NCBI GenBank assembly: GCA_017430945.1
Contig: JAFRMB010000073.1
Span: 1-20,847 of the forward strand
Direction: 5' to 3'
DNA: 20,847 nt
Source of the DNA: Clostridia bacterium
GTDB taxonomy: Bacteria > Bacillota_A > Clostridia > Christensenellales > Aristaeellaceae
Below are positions 12,543 through 20,847 of the stretch, in pieces. Every line of letters starts with the position of its first letter. Position 1 is the first letter of the stretch. The notes under the pieces are model-generated. The model did not search any database. It was given only the letters and a program-made list of their open reading frames with translations, and was not told the DNA's origin. A program made the position numbers and the translations under genes.

Positions 12543-14993
12543 CTACAGAAGGCTTTCCAGCGTCTGGAACAACACCTCGGGCTCGACAGGCTTGCTCAGG
12601 TGGGCGTTCAGCCCGGCCTGCATGCTCTGCTGCACGTCCTCGTCAAAAGCGTTGGCGGTCAGCGCGACGATGGGGATCGTCGCGGCGTCGCGCCGATCCA
12701 TCGCGCGGATCCTGCGGGTCGCCTCCAGGCCGTCCATCTCAGGCATGCGCATGTCCATCAGGATCACGTCGTAGTAGCCCTCTTCATGCACGGCGAATCT
12801 CTCCACGGCGACGCGCCCGTTCTCCGCGTGATCCACCTCCATCTCGCGCATGGACAGCACCATGATCATGATCTCGGCGTTCACGTTGACGTCCTCCGCC
12901 AGCAGCACCCGCTTTCCCTTCAGGTCTGCGGTCTCCCTGACCAGCTGGCTGTTCTTCCGGCGGAAAGCTTCACGGAATTCATCCATCACCGTTTCCGCGA
13001 ACAGCGGCTTGGACACGAAGGCATCTACGCCCGCGGCGTTCGCCTCGTCGGCGATCTCGTCCCAGTTGTAGGATGTGAGTATGATGACCGGCGTTTCACA
13101 GCCCACGGCCTCCCGGATGCAGCGCGTCGTCTCCAGGCCATCCATGTCCGGCATGCGCCAGTCCACCAGGATCAGGTCGTACGGTTCGCGCCGGGCGTGG
13201 CGCACCTTCACCATCTCCAGACCTTCCCCGCCGGACAGGGCCTTGTCGCAATTCACGCCGACATGCCCCAGCACGAGCTGCGCGTGCTCGCAGGCGATGG
13301 GATCGTCGTCGATCACCAGCACGCACAGATCGTGCGGATGCAGGTCGTCCTCCTGCTCTGACGTGCGCCGCGCACAGTCGGTCAGGGTGACCGTGACGGT
13401 AAAGGTCGTTCCCTTACCCTTCTCACTGCGCACCTCGATCGTGCCGTTCATGAGCTCCACGATGCTCTTGGTGATGGCCATCCCCAGCCCGGTGCTGCCA
13501 TAGCGGTTCGTGCTGGAGGAATCCTCCTGGCTGAACGCCTGGAACAGCTTCGGCAGGAACGTCTCGCTCATGCCGATGCCGGTATCGCTGATCACGAAGC
13601 GCAGCGTCGTTTTCCCGTTGAGCCGGGCCGCCTCTTCGACGATGAAGGAAACGGTGCCCCCGGCTGGGGTGAACTTGACCGCGTTCCCGAGGATATTGAT
13701 CATCACCTGCCGCAGCTTCATATCGTCGCCGATGAAATAGTCGTCGACCCTGCCCTTCACGCGGCAGTCATAGTGGATCCCCTTGTCCCTGCACTGGCCG
13801 CCGATGATCGTATTCACCTGAGCCAGCGTCTTCGCGAACGAGAACTCCTCGCTCCGGATCACCACCCGCCCGGACTCGATGCGGCTCATATCCAGGATGT
13901 CGTTGATGATGCCCAGCAGGTGCTGTGCGGACATACCGATCTTTTCCAGGTATTCCCGCGTCGCATCCGAAATGGATGGATCGCTGAGGGCGATGTTGTC
14001 CAGACCGATGATGGCGTTCATCGGGGTGCGGATCTCGTGGCTCATGCTGGACAGGAACGCGGTCTTGGCTCGGCTGGCCTGGTTGGCCTGCTCCAGCGCG
14101 CTGTTCAGGGATTCCTGCTGCTCGGCCAGCTGGCGCATCATTTCCTTTCGGTCCGTGATATCGATGAACACCCCGACATAGGTGATCGGCGAGCCGTCCG
14201 GCCGGCGCGTGGGCTTGCCCACCGCCCGGTACCAGCGGTAGCCTCGATTCTTCGTCAGCAGCCGGTATTCCACGTCATAGGTCTTTTTGCCGGAGTAGTC
14301 CGAGATCGTCTCGTTGTACTCGCTCAGGACGCGCTCCCGGTCGTCGGGATGCAGCAGGTCGGACCAGGATCCCAGCGCGTCCGGGAAGTCCTCCGGCCCG
14401 CGATAGCCCAGCATGCGGCGGAATTCGTCGCTCCAGTTGACCCGGACCATGGCCCCGCTCTCATCAAAATCCATCGTCCATTTGCCGGACCCGAGCATCT
14501 CATGGATGGTATCCAGCGACGCGGCTTCGTTCTGCAAAGCCTGGAACAGCGCGTCGTGCTCCCGGGACTCCGTGATGTCTATGGTCACACCATGCAATTC
14601 CACAGGGCGTCCGTCAGCGTCCCGGGCGATGCGCCCCATACTGCGGTACCAGTTGAACGTGCCGTCCTTCCTCCGGAAGCGGAAATCTATCCCATCTGAT
14701 TGCATGACCGACCTGTCGAAGACATTTTCGGCCGTCCTCCGGACCAGCGCATCCCGATCCTCCGGATGGACGTTCTCCAGGAAGATGCCGATCTCATCCG
14801 GAAAATCGCCCAGATCCGCATAGCCCATCAGCCTGCGAAAGCCGTTGCCCCAATGGACGGATGCGATGCTGCCGTCCGCCGCATAGCGGATGACCCAGCT
14901 TCCCGCCCTCGTCAGATCCGTCAGCAGGCGGATCGTCGCGGCCTGTTCCTCGATGATGTGTCCGGACCGACTGTCGCAGATCCTGTCATCCAT
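12543..14993 (-). CDS. Soluble hybrid sensor histidine kinase (PAS-PAS-HisKA-HATPase-REC-REC)
   Basis: An 816-residue signalling kinase with no membrane segment. Two PAS domains of the PAS_3 type (about 25-143 and 160-283) each end in a PAC-like segment (GVTIDITE, GVFIDITD). A coiled linker leads to HisKA with phospho-acceptor H319 (SSMSHEIRTPMNAIIG). The ATPase domain has N437 (INILGNAVK), D470 with TGIGM, and GSTGLGMAI (499-507). Receiver 1 (about 556-675) has D562-D564, phospho-site D611 (LILVDWRMPDMDG), T640 and K662. Receiver 2 (about 695-815) has D701, phospho-site D747 (VILMDMRMPEMDG), T779 and K801. Both receivers look functional. No Hpt domain or output regulator is nearby, so its partner is unknown. 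GAGGGA lies 7 nt before the ATG; the stop is TAG. Confidence 0.95.
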   Translation of the reverse strand: MDDRICDSRSGHIIEEQAATIRLLTDLTRAGSWVIRYAADGSIASVHWGNGFRRLMGYADLGDFPDEIGIFLENVHPEDRDALVRRTAENVFDRSVMQSDGIDFRFRRKDGTFNWYRSMGRIARDADGRPVELHGVTIDITESREHDALFQALQNEAASLDTIHEMLGSGKWTMDFDESGAMVRVNWSDEFRRMLGYRGPEDFPDALGSWSDLLHPDDRERVLSEYNETISDYSGKKTYDVEYRLLTKNRGYRWYRAVGKPTRRPDGSPITYVGVFIDITDRKEMMRQLAEQQESLNSALEQANQASRAKTAFLSSMSHEIRTPMNAIIGLDNIALSDPSISDATREYLEKIGMSAQHLLGIINDILDMSRIESGRVVIRSEEFSFAKTLAQVNTIIGGQCRDKGIHYDCRVKGRVDDYFIGDDMKLRQVMINILGNAVKFTPAGGTVSFIVEEAARLNGKTTLRFVISDTGIGMSETFLPKLFQAFSQEDSSSTNRYGSTGLGMAITKSIVELMNGTIEVRSEKGKGTTFTVTVTLTDCARRTSEQEDDLHPHDLCVLVIDDDPIACEHAQLVLGHVGVNCDKALSGGEGLEMVKVRHARREPYDLILVDWRMPDMDGLETTRCIREAVGCETPVIILTSYNWDEIADEANAAGVDAFVSKPLFAETVMDEFREAFRRKNSQLVRETADLKGKRVLLAEDVNVNAEIMIMVLSMREMEVDHAENGRVAVERFAVHEEGYYDVILMDMRMPEMDGLEATRRIRAMDRRDAATIPIVALTANAFDEDVQQSMQAGLNAHLSKPVEPEVLFQTLESLL

Positions 14994-15196
14994 AGCTTAT
15001 TCCCTCATCCGGCCTTTTGCGCCTGGTCGTGTCGTCGGGTCAGGCGGCGCCGTAGTCCGAAGGATCCGGATCGCCGGATCCCCGCCGCGCCCATCCTGCC
15101 GTGAAGCAAGACAAAGACAGATGCGCTCCCCCGCGGGGGATGGCGATGCGCCCCCCATCGCAGAGGTACCTGTGGTATGCCCTCTATTCCGCATTC

Positions 15197-15225
15197 ATTT
15201 TACCAGATAATCCCGCTTCCGTAAA
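15197..15225 (-). promoter_or_regulatory. Possible promoter of the hybrid kinase
   Basis: On the minus strand TTTACG (15220-15225), a 17-nt spacer and TAAAAT (15197-15202) give a fair sigma-70 match. The leader would be about 200 nt, which is long. Confidence 0.4.
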
Positions 15226-15424
15226 GTGGATATCGCAGTTTTCCGCAGGTGATCCTGCCGGCATCGGGCCCGTCAGACTTGGGTTCTCCAGTAGAGGAGC
15301 AGACTGTCGCGGTCACGGCCGGCGGATCGCCGGAGCGCATTTCAAGCGCCGGGAGGACCGGCCGTTCTTCTCCGGATCCGAGCTGCATACCACAATGATT
15401 TTTCGACAAATTTTCGTTTTGGTC

Positions 15425-15453
15425 TTGACACATATGTTATACGGAATTACAAT
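15425..15453 (+). promoter_or_regulatory. Sigma-70-type promoter of the sugar ABC operon
   Basis: TTGACA (15425-15430), a 17-nt spacer and TACAAT (15448-15453). The spacer contains the 8-bp palindrome ACATATGT (15430-15437), a possible repressor half-site. The start point would be near 15460. Confidence 0.85.
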
Positions 15454-15548
15454 GTTTAAGGATTGTGGCTTGCTGAAGGCCAATTTTGCTTTGTGGTCTG
15501 ACGCGTACGATTCGCCCGATGGATTTTCATTCAGAAAGGTGTGAGGGT

Positions 15549-17060
15549 GTGAGCGGTGAGAATTCGGAATATATCCTTGAATTTCGGCATATCACCAAGA
15601 CTTTCCCCGGCGTAAAGGCACTCTCCGACGTCAATTTCGGCATCCGCAAGGGCAGCGTGCATGTGCTGTGCGGCGAAAACGGCGCGGGGAAATCGACGTT
15701 GTTCAAGGTCATCAACGGCCTGTACAAGCCCGATGAGGGCGATGTCATGCTGGATGGCCAGGTCCTGCACGTCAACGGTCCTGCCGAGGCGTTGCGCGCG
15801 GGCATCGCCATGATCTACCAGGAGCTGAACATCATCCCCGAGATGACGGTCCTTGAAAACATGTTCCTGGGCCATGAGACGACCCGAATGAACAACCTGT
15901 TCCTTGCCAAGGGCGATATGGCGAAGGAAGCCCAGAGCTATCTGGACGCCCAGGGTCTTCACATGAACATCCACGCGAAGATGAAAAACCTGTCCGTCGC
16001 CGAGGCGCAGATGCTGGAGATCGTCAAGGCCATCTCCTCCAATGCCAAGGTCATACTGATGGACGAGCCGACGTCTTCCCTGACGGAAAAGGAAGTCGAA
16101 TTCCTCTTCAAGAAGATCGCGGAGCTGAAAGCTCAGGGCATCACGATCATCTACGTCAGCCACAAGATGGAAGAGATCTTCCAGATCGCCGACGAGATCA
16201 CGGTGCTGCGCGACGGCACCCACGTCAGGACCCTTCCCGCCTCCCAGACGGATGTGGCCGGCGTCATCGAGATGATGGTCGGGCGCAAGATGGAAGAGGT
16301 CTATCCCAGAAAGACGGCGACCATCGGCGATGTGCGCCTGAAGGTACAGAACCTCAGCCGCGAAGGCGTGTTCAAGGACGTATCGTTCGAGCTCAGGCGC
16401 GGCGAGATCCTTGGCATGTCCGGCCTGGTGGGCGCAGGTCGAACGGAGATCGCGCGCGCGCTGATGGCCATGGATCCCAAGGATTCCGGCGTAGTTTGGC
16501 TGGACGGCAACAAGCTTGAGATCAAGACGGTCAACGACGCCATCACCAATGGCATCGTCATGGTGCCGGAGGACCGGCGCAGGCAGGGCCTTTCGCTGAT
16601 CCACTCGGTCGGCGACAACATCGCGCTGGTGTCGTACCGCCACATCTTCAAGTCCCCCTGGCTCAAGCACGGCAAGATCCGCGAACTGATCGATCGGATG
16701 ATCAAGCTGTTCGCCATCAAGGTGCCCAATCCGCAGACCAAGGCCGAGACGCTCTCCGGCGGCAACCAGCAAAAGGTCGTCCTCGGCAAGTGGATGAGCG
16801 TCGATCCCTGTGTGCTGATCCTCGACGAGCCCACCAAGGGCATCGACGTCGGCACCAAATACGAGATCTACAAGAAGATGCACGAAATGTGTGATCGCGG
16901 CGTATCCATCCTGATCATCGACTCCGACATGGAGGAGCTGATCGGTATGAGCGATCGCGTGGTCGTCGTCCACAACGGACGGATACAGGGCGAGCTCCAG
17001 AAGGACGAGATCAGTTCGAACCGGATCATGCATTTAGCGGTAGGAGGTGTGCTTGGATGA
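15549..17060 (+). CDS. Sugar ABC transporter ATP-binding protein (RbsA/MglA family)
   Basis: A 503-residue fused double ATPase that energises a CUT2-type sugar importer at the inner face of the membrane. The first cassette is complete: Walker A GENGAGKST (42-50), Q91, signature LSVAE (148-152), Walker B VILMDEP (168-174) and H205. The second has a degenerate Walker A (GLVGAGRTE, 292-300) but a canonical LSGGNQQ signature (402-408) and LILDEP (423-428), the usual asymmetry of this family. The GTG at 15549 is taken as the start because GAAAGG lies 9 nt upstream and it gives the family length; the ATG at 15519 and TTG at 15486 have no ribosome binding site. The stop overlaps the permease start by ATGA, indicating translational coupling. 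Confidence 0.93.
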   Translation: MSGENSEYILEFRHITKTFPGVKALSDVNFGIRKGSVHVLCGENGAGKSTLFKVINGLYKPDEGDVMLDGQVLHVNGPAEALRAGIAMIYQELNIIPEMTVLENMFLGHETTRMNNLFLAKGDMAKEAQSYLDAQGLHMNIHAKMKNLSVAEAQMLEIVKAISSNAKVILMDEPTSSLTEKEVEFLFKKIAELKAQGITIIYVSHKMEEIFQIADEITVLRDGTHVRTLPASQTDVAGVIEMMVGRKMEEVYPRKTATIGDVRLKVQNLSREGVFKDVSFELRRGEILGMSGLVGAGRTEIARALMAMDPKDSGVVWLDGNKLEIKTVNDAITNGIVMVPEDRRRQGLSLIHSVGDNIALVSYRHIFKSPWLKHGKIRELIDRMIKLFAIKVPNPQTKAETLSGGNQQKVVLGKWMSVDPCVLILDEPTKGIDVGTKYEIYKKMHEMCDRGVSILIIDSDMEELIGMSDRVVVVHNGRIQGELQKDEISSNRIMHLAVGGVLG

Positions 17061-18052
17061 GCCAGAGAGAAACCAACAAGAAAAAGCTGTCCTTTGTGGA
17101 TGTGTACAATAAAGTCGGTATTTTCCTGATACTGGCGATATTCGTCATCATCAGTCAGATCATGAACCACAACTTCCTGACTCTGACCAATATCCTGAAC
17201 CTGCTAAGGCAGAATACGGCGGTCGCCATCATCGCCTGCGGCATCACGTTGCTGATCATCACCGGCAACACCGACCTGTCCGCCGGCTCCATGGTGGCCC
17301 TGAGCGGATGCTTCGTGCTGGGCACGTTCAAATCGCTCACGCAAACGAACGGCATGAGCGATCTGCCTGCCGCTTTCATCGCGATCCTGGCGAGCGTGCT
17401 GCTGTGCATGGCGCTCTACGGCGCCTCGTCGCTCATCATCACGTTCCTGCATGCCCCGGCCTTCATCGTGACGCTGGCCATCAACACCGCGGCCCGCGGC
17501 CTGGCGCTCATGTACACGGACGGCAAGGTCGTCAAGACGCCCGGCAACATCGTCAAGGTCGGCCAGGAAAAGTTCGCGAACGTGATCCCCTATCAGATCT
17601 TCTTCCTGGTGGCGTTCTTCGTCATCACCTGGATCCTGCTCACGCAGATGCGCTTCGGCAAGTACATCTACGCCATCGGCGGCAACATCGAGACCGCGCG
17701 CGCGGCGGGCATCAACACGAATTCCGTCATCATCCGCGCGTATCTGTATCACGCCGTATGCGTGGCCTTCGCGGGACTGCTGTTCATGGCCCGTCTGGAT
17801 TCCGGCCAACCGGCCGAGGCCGTCGGCCTGGAGTTTGACGCCATCACCGCTTCCATCATCGGCGGCGCGTCCCTGGCGGGCGGCCAGGGCGCCATCACCG
17901 GTACGCTGGCAGGCGTGCTGATCATCGGCATCCTGAAGAACATCCTGACGCTGATGCGCGTCCAGTCCTACTACCAGCAGATCATCACCGGCGTCATCAT
18001 CGTGCTGGCCGTGGTCGTGGACGTGAAGACCAAGGGCGGCAAGCGCAACTGA
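17057..18052 (+). CDS. Sugar ABC transporter permease (RbsC family)
   Basis: A 331-residue integral membrane permease of the BPD_transp_2 family with about nine hydrophobic segments. Landmarks are LLIITGNTDLSAGSMVALSG (about 65-84), the region facing the ATPase with RFGKYIYAIGGNIETARAAGI (about 201-221, the family's EAA-like loop), and ASIIGGASLAGGQGAITGTL (about 271-290). It presumably forms the homodimeric channel together with the ATPase upstream. The start is the ATG in the 4-nt overlap, with TAGGAGGTG 7 nt before it. It is complete with a normal length for RbsC-type proteins. Confidence 0.94.
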   Translation: MSQRETNKKKLSFVDVYNKVGIFLILAIFVIISQIMNHNFLTLTNILNLLRQNTAVAIIACGITLLIITGNTDLSAGSMVALSGCFVLGTFKSLTQTNGMSDLPAAFIAILASVLLCMALYGASSLIITFLHAPAFIVTLAINTAARGLALMYTDGKVVKTPGNIVKVGQEKFANVIPYQIFFLVAFFVITWILLTQMRFGKYIYAIGGNIETARAAGINTNSVIIRAYLYHAVCVAFAGLLFMARLDSGQPAEAVGLEFDAITASIIGGASLAGGQGAITGTLAGVLIIGILKNILTLMRVQSYYQQIITGVIIVLAVVVDVKTKGGKRN

Positions 18053-18119
18053 TCTCCGAAACAGGCCGCGGCGAAGCAACGCGGTTTGTAAATAGCAACG
18101 ACTAAGGGAGGAACATGTC

Positions 18120-19097
18120 ATGAAGAAACTCGTTACCCTGATGCTGGCGCTCATGCTGGTGCTGTGCGCGATCCCCTTCTCCTTTGCGATGGCCGAGGCC
18201 GAGCTGCCTCAGGTGGCCTTCATCTGCAAGGGCTATCAGGACACCTATTGCTATCTGGTCAGCCAGAAGTCCAAGGAATATGCCGATGCCAATTATGCTG
18301 ACAAGTTCGAGATGACCGTGTTCGACGGCGAGGTCGACAACGACCGCATCAACGAGCTGATCGAGACCTGCACCACCAACAAGTTCGCCGGCATCATCAT
18401 GCAGCAGAACGACCCCGACGCCCCCGTGCCGTCCGTGAAGGCTGCCGTGGAAGCCGGCCTGTTCGTGATCATCACCGTCGGCTCCGTCAATGACAACGGC
18501 GAGTCCTACTACATCGACGCCGATCCTGTCCAGCAGGGCCGTCTGCTCACCGACTACGCCACCGAGCAGGGCATCCTGAAGGAAGGCACCAAGGTCGGCC
18601 TGCTGCGCGGCATCGACGGCACCTTCCACGCTGACGGCCGTCACGACGGCTATGTCCAGGGCTGCGAGGCCGTGGGCGCCGAGATCCTGGACGACCAGAC
18701 CGGCAACTGGAACACCTCCGAGGCTCAGCCGATCGTCGAGGGCTGGCTGACAGCCTATCCCGAGATCGAGGTCATCTTCTCCGCCAACGACGACATGGCT
18801 CTGGGCGCCATCAACGCCATGAAGGCCATGGACCGCATGGACATCAAGGTCTTCTCCGTCGACGCCAACGAGCTGGGCTGCCTGGCTGTCAAGAACGGCA
18901 CCCTGACCGCTTCCGTGGCTCAGGACACCTTCGGCTATGCCGAGACCCCCGTTGACTACATGGCCAAGCTGATGGACGGCGAGACCGTTGAGTCCATCCG
19001 TCTGGACAGCACCCTGATCACTCCCGAGAACGTGGACGAGATCCTGTCCAAGGTCCATGGCTACTCCGAGGAGCAGATCGCTGAGCTGAACAAGTAA
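18120..19097 (+). CDS. Sugar ABC transporter substrate-binding protein (RbsB-like)
   Basis: A 325-residue exported receptor of the periplasmic-binding-protein 4 class that captures the sugar outside the cell. Residues 1-26 are a signal peptide (basic MKK, hydrophobic core, AMA-EA cleavage region). The Cys in LVLC does not form a good lipobox, so how it is held at the cell surface is unclear. The mature part shows the two-lobe pattern with INELIETCTTNKFAGIIMQQND and IFSANDDMALGAINAM. The start at 18120 lies 8 nt after GGGAGG; a two-codon ATG-TCA-TGA frame precedes and overlaps it. A 67-nt gap with a weak CCGCG/CGCGG hairpin separates it from the permease. Receptor last in the transporter is less common than receptor first. 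A strong terminator follows. Confidence 0.93.
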   Translation: MKKLVTLMLALMLVLCAIPFSFAMAEAELPQVAFICKGYQDTYCYLVSQKSKEYADANYADKFEMTVFDGEVDNDRINELIETCTTNKFAGIIMQQNDPDAPVPSVKAAVEAGLFVIITVGSVNDNGESYYIDADPVQQGRLLTDYATEQGILKEGTKVGLLRGIDGTFHADGRHDGYVQGCEAVGAEILDDQTGNWNTSEAQPIVEGWLTAYPEIEVIFSANDDMALGAINAMKAMDRMDIKVFSVDANELGCLAVKNGTLTASVAQDTFGYAETPVDYMAKLMDGETVESIRLDSTLITPENVDEILSKVHGYSEEQIAELNK

Positions 19098-19130
19098 TCC
19101 TTCCGTTCAGATTCAGACTTGTCGGGTCAT

Positions 19131-19163
19131 GCGCCGGGGCCGTACGTCGGCTCCGGCGCTTTT
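19131..19163 (+). terminator. Strong intrinsic terminator inside the sugar operon
   Basis: GCGCCGGGGCCG pairs with CGGCTCCGGCGC over 12 bp (one G-T pair) around TACGT, followed by TTTT. It lies 34 nt after the receptor stop and before the kinase gene, so the kinase and isomerase are either read through at a lower level or have their own promoter. Confidence 0.88.
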
Positions 19164-19293
19164 ATGGCGCGACCCCCGGTCGGCGGACAGCGGCCCGCCC
19201 GCGAACCGGGAGCGCATCGTCATGCGGAAGGGCGAAGGCCGCGCGCGGCAGGGCCGCAGCGGAGATCGCCGGACCATCATGGAGGGAAGCAGC

Positions 19294-20226
19294 TTGAAAA
19301 ACTATCTTGCCATGGACGTGGGCGGTTCCAAGTACATCATCGGCATCATCGGCCGGGACGGCACGCTGGTCGCAGAGCGTCGGGGCGTCTGGCGCGAACT
19401 GACGCGGGACTGTGTGATGGAGACGATCCTTGCCGAAGCGAAGGCGCTGCTGGCGGATGCCGGCGTGCGACCGATCGCCTGCGGCATAACGATCCCGGGC
19501 CTTGCGGATCACCGCGCAGGGGTCTGGGTCGAGGCGCAGTTCTCCGGCATACGGAACGTCCCGATCTGCGCCGAGGTCGAGGCGGCGCTGGGCATCCCCG
19601 CCTGGTGCGACAACGACGGACAGGCCTTCTCGCTGGCCGAGATGGTGTTCGGCGCATGCCAGGATGTTCGGAATTTCCTGTACGTCAACGTATCGACGGG
19701 CATCGGCGGCTCGATCGTCGCCGACGGGCGCCTGATCTACGGCGCGACCGGATGCTGCGGAGAGATCGGGCACTGCGTGGTCGTGCCGGGCGGACGCCCC
19801 TGCAACTGCGGGTCCCGCGGCTGTCTGGAAAAATACGCCTCCGGCCCCGCCATCGCGCTCAACTACGCGGAGGCCGGCGGAGCGCTGGACGCAGAAGGGC
19901 GGCGCGCCGACGCGAAGCTGATCGCCGAGCGCGCGCGCGGCGGCGAGGCGCTGGCTATCGAGATCTACCGCCGCGAGGGCGTGATGCTCGGCGGTATGAT
20001 CGCCAAGGCCGTGAACCTGCTCAACCCGGAGATGGTGGTGCTGGGCGGCGGCGTAGCGCTGGCGTTCGACCTGTTCGGGCCCGCCCTGATCGAGACGGTG
20101 CGCGACCAGACCTATCACACGGCCAATCCCGATGTCAGGATTCAGCCCACGGGCATCGGCTATCTGGCCGGATTGTACGGCGCGGCCGCCATCGCCGTCA
20201 GCCGCGAAGAACACTTATTTGAGTGA
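19294..20226 (+). CDS. ROK-family sugar kinase
   Basis: A 310-residue cytoplasmic kinase predicted to phosphorylate the imported sugar with ATP. Family features in order are the phosphate-binding MDVGGSK (7-13), the catalytic Asp D108 in CDNDGQA, STGIGGSIV (134-142), and the zinc site H160 with C170, C172 and C177 in GHCVVVPGGRPCNCGSRGCLE. There is no N-terminal helix-turn-helix, so it is a kinase rather than a ROK repressor. The TTG at 19294 is taken as the start because GGAGGG lies 7 nt upstream; the ATG at 19279 has the Shine-Dalgarno inside its own coding sequence. The gene lies 15 nt before the isomerase, and the pair is separated from the transporter by a terminator. The sugar is not deducible. 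Confidence 0.92.
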   Translation: MKNYLAMDVGGSKYIIGIIGRDGTLVAERRGVWRELTRDCVMETILAEAKALLADAGVRPIACGITIPGLADHRAGVWVEAQFSGIRNVPICAEVEAALGIPAWCDNDGQAFSLAEMVFGACQDVRNFLYVNVSTGIGGSIVADGRLIYGATGCCGEIGHCVVVPGGRPCNCGSRGCLEKYASGPAIALNYAEAGGALDAEGRRADAKLIAERARGGEALAIEIYRREGVMLGGMIAKAVNLLNPEMVVLGGGVALAFDLFGPALIETVRDQTYHTANPDVRIQPTGIGYLAGLYGAAAIAVSREEHLFE

Positions 20227-20241
20227 CGGAGGTAAACCATT

Positions 20242-20811
20242 ATGCAGCTGCTGGAGCAGTACAAATCAGAGATCATCGATGAGATCCGCAAGGTCGACGA
20301 GGCGGAATTCGGAAAAGCCATAGATCTCCTGCTGGAGGCCTACAGGCACGATCGGCAGGTATTCATCGCGGGCAACGGCGGCAGCGCCGGTACGGCCAAC
20401 CATTTCGTATGTGATTTCGGCAAGAATGCCGTGCCGTGGGATCGCCGGCGCTTCAGGATCCATTCGCTGTGCGACAACGTGGAGGTCATCACCGCGCTGG
20501 GCAACGACATCGCCTTCGACCAGATCTTCGCATTCCAGATGGGAAACGCCGTTCGCCCCGGCGACGTGCTGATCGTCATCAGCGCCAGCGGCAACTCTCC
20601 GGACATCGTCAACGCCTGTACCTGGGCCAAAGCGCACGATGTGAAGGTGATCGCCCTGGGCGGTTTCGGCGGCGGGAAGATGGCCGACTATGCCGACGTA
20701 AAGCTCGTCACGGACATGCGCAGCTACGAGCGCATCGAGGACCTCCACCTGATGATCCTGCACATGGTCGTGTGCTGGTTCAAGGCGAACGCCGATCGGT
20801 TGGAGGGTTGA
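20242..20811 (+). CDS. SIS-domain phosphosugar isomerase (GmhA-like)
   Basis: A 189-residue single SIS-domain protein resembling sedoheptulose-7-phosphate isomerase GmhA: phosphate loops GNGGSAG (44-50) and ISASGNSPDIVNA (113-125), then GGKMADYADVKL and ERIEDLHLMILHMV near the C-terminus, with H169 in the place of the GmhA catalytic histidine region. The GmhA catalytic Glu (E65 in E. coli, in HFAEEL) appears here as D58 (HFVCDF), so activity on heptose phosphates is not assured. Start at 20242, 9 nt after GGAGG, 15 nt behind the ROK kinase. In context it would isomerise the phosphosugar made by that kinase. A DiaA-like non-enzymatic role is unlikely given the operon. Confidence 0.88.
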   Translation: MQLLEQYKSEIIDEIRKVDEAEFGKAIDLLLEAYRHDRQVFIAGNGGSAGTANHFVCDFGKNAVPWDRRRFRIHSLCDNVEVITALGNDIAFDQIFAFQMGNAVRPGDVLIVISASGNSPDIVNACTWAKAHDVKVIALGGFGGGKMADYADVKLVTDMRSYERIEDLHLMILHMVVCWFKANADRLEG

Positions 20812-20829
20812 CGCGGCGCGGCGGCGCAG

Positions 20830-20847
20830 GGGGGCCCGGGCGCCCCC
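20830..20847 (+). terminator. Probable terminator stem at window end
   Basis: GGGGGC-CCGGGC-GCCCCC, a perfect 6-bp stem 19 nt after the isomerase stop. The window ends before any T tract, so the terminator call is tentative. Confidence 0.45.

Larger units (their letters stand above)
14994..15548. other. Divergent intergenic region between kinase and sugar operon
   Basis: About 550 bp without a gene. It holds the kinase ribosome binding site and a possible promoter on the minus strand, the strong sugar-operon promoter on the plus strand, and a 90-nt leader. A 14-bp palindrome, TCCCCCGCGGGGGA, lies at 15127-15140. I see nothing else in 15230-15420. Confidence 0.65.

Noticed and set aside
12033..13361. 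Plus-strand frame of 442 codons running from the repeat cluster into the kinase region
   Set aside because: It is antisense to both receiver domains and its first third is repeat DNA; no recognisable domain.
15460..15548. Riboswitch in the leader of the sugar operon
   Set aside because: The 90-nt leader holds only a 4-bp hairpin (TGGC/GCCA) and none of the riboswitch cores I can recognise.
18120..18200. Lipoprotein signal on the sugar receptor
   Set aside because: LVLC lacks a small residue before the Cys, and a normal signal-peptidase I site (AMA-EA) follows.

Overview
The window is GC-rich bacterial DNA that most resembles a Gram-positive anaerobe of the Clostridia, possibly Christensenellales-like. 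The lineage is inferred from gene content and style: strong GGAGG ribosome binding sites, many U-tailed intrinsic terminators, DUF6440-like and AGCS proteins, MKKL...A-type secretion signals, and no sign of an outer membrane. No 16S rRNA or other lineage marker is present.

Layout. Positions 1-2661 hold the end of a hexuronate operon: the tail of uxaB (altronate oxidoreductase), a 60-residue DUF6440-like protein, and uxaA (altronate dehydratase), closed by a textbook terminator. Next come a NYN-LOTUS putative RNA-binding or nuclease protein (2878-3990) and a sodium:alanine/glycine symporter with its own near-consensus promoter and terminator (4105-5639). A 770-bp non-coding stretch rich in small palindromes separates these from a secreted FMN/FAD fumarate-reductase-like flavoprotein (minus strand). 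That gene is divergent from a LysR-type regulator, and the two promoters carry mirror-image extended -10 elements.

At 9545-11155 a tRNA-Trp(CCA) gene with a perfect promoter and terminator marks the edge of a small AT-richer segment. The segment begins with an array of TTCATTA-linked mini-hairpins, followed by an S23/IVP-type four-helix-bundle gene interrupted by one TAG codon and a membrane-anchored protein of unknown function. It ends at a degenerate second copy of the tRNA-Trp 3' half. This looks like a decayed tRNA-associated insertion; no integrase is visible.

Further on are a GNAT acetyltransferase (minus), another palindrome-rich non-coding stretch with repeats related to those near 6.2 kb, and an 816-residue soluble hybrid histidine kinase (PAS-PAS-HisKA-HATPase-REC-REC, minus). 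The last block (15425-20847) is a sugar-uptake operon: ATPase, permease, substrate-binding protein, an internal terminator, a ROK sugar kinase with a TTG start, and a GmhA-like SIS isomerase. Together these would import a sugar, phosphorylate it and isomerise the phosphate; the sugar itself cannot be identified from sequence.

The most unusual material is the hairpin array with the adjacent four-helix-bundle gene, the tRNA-Trp-flanked segment holding them, and the REP-like palindromes shared by two separate intergenic regions.
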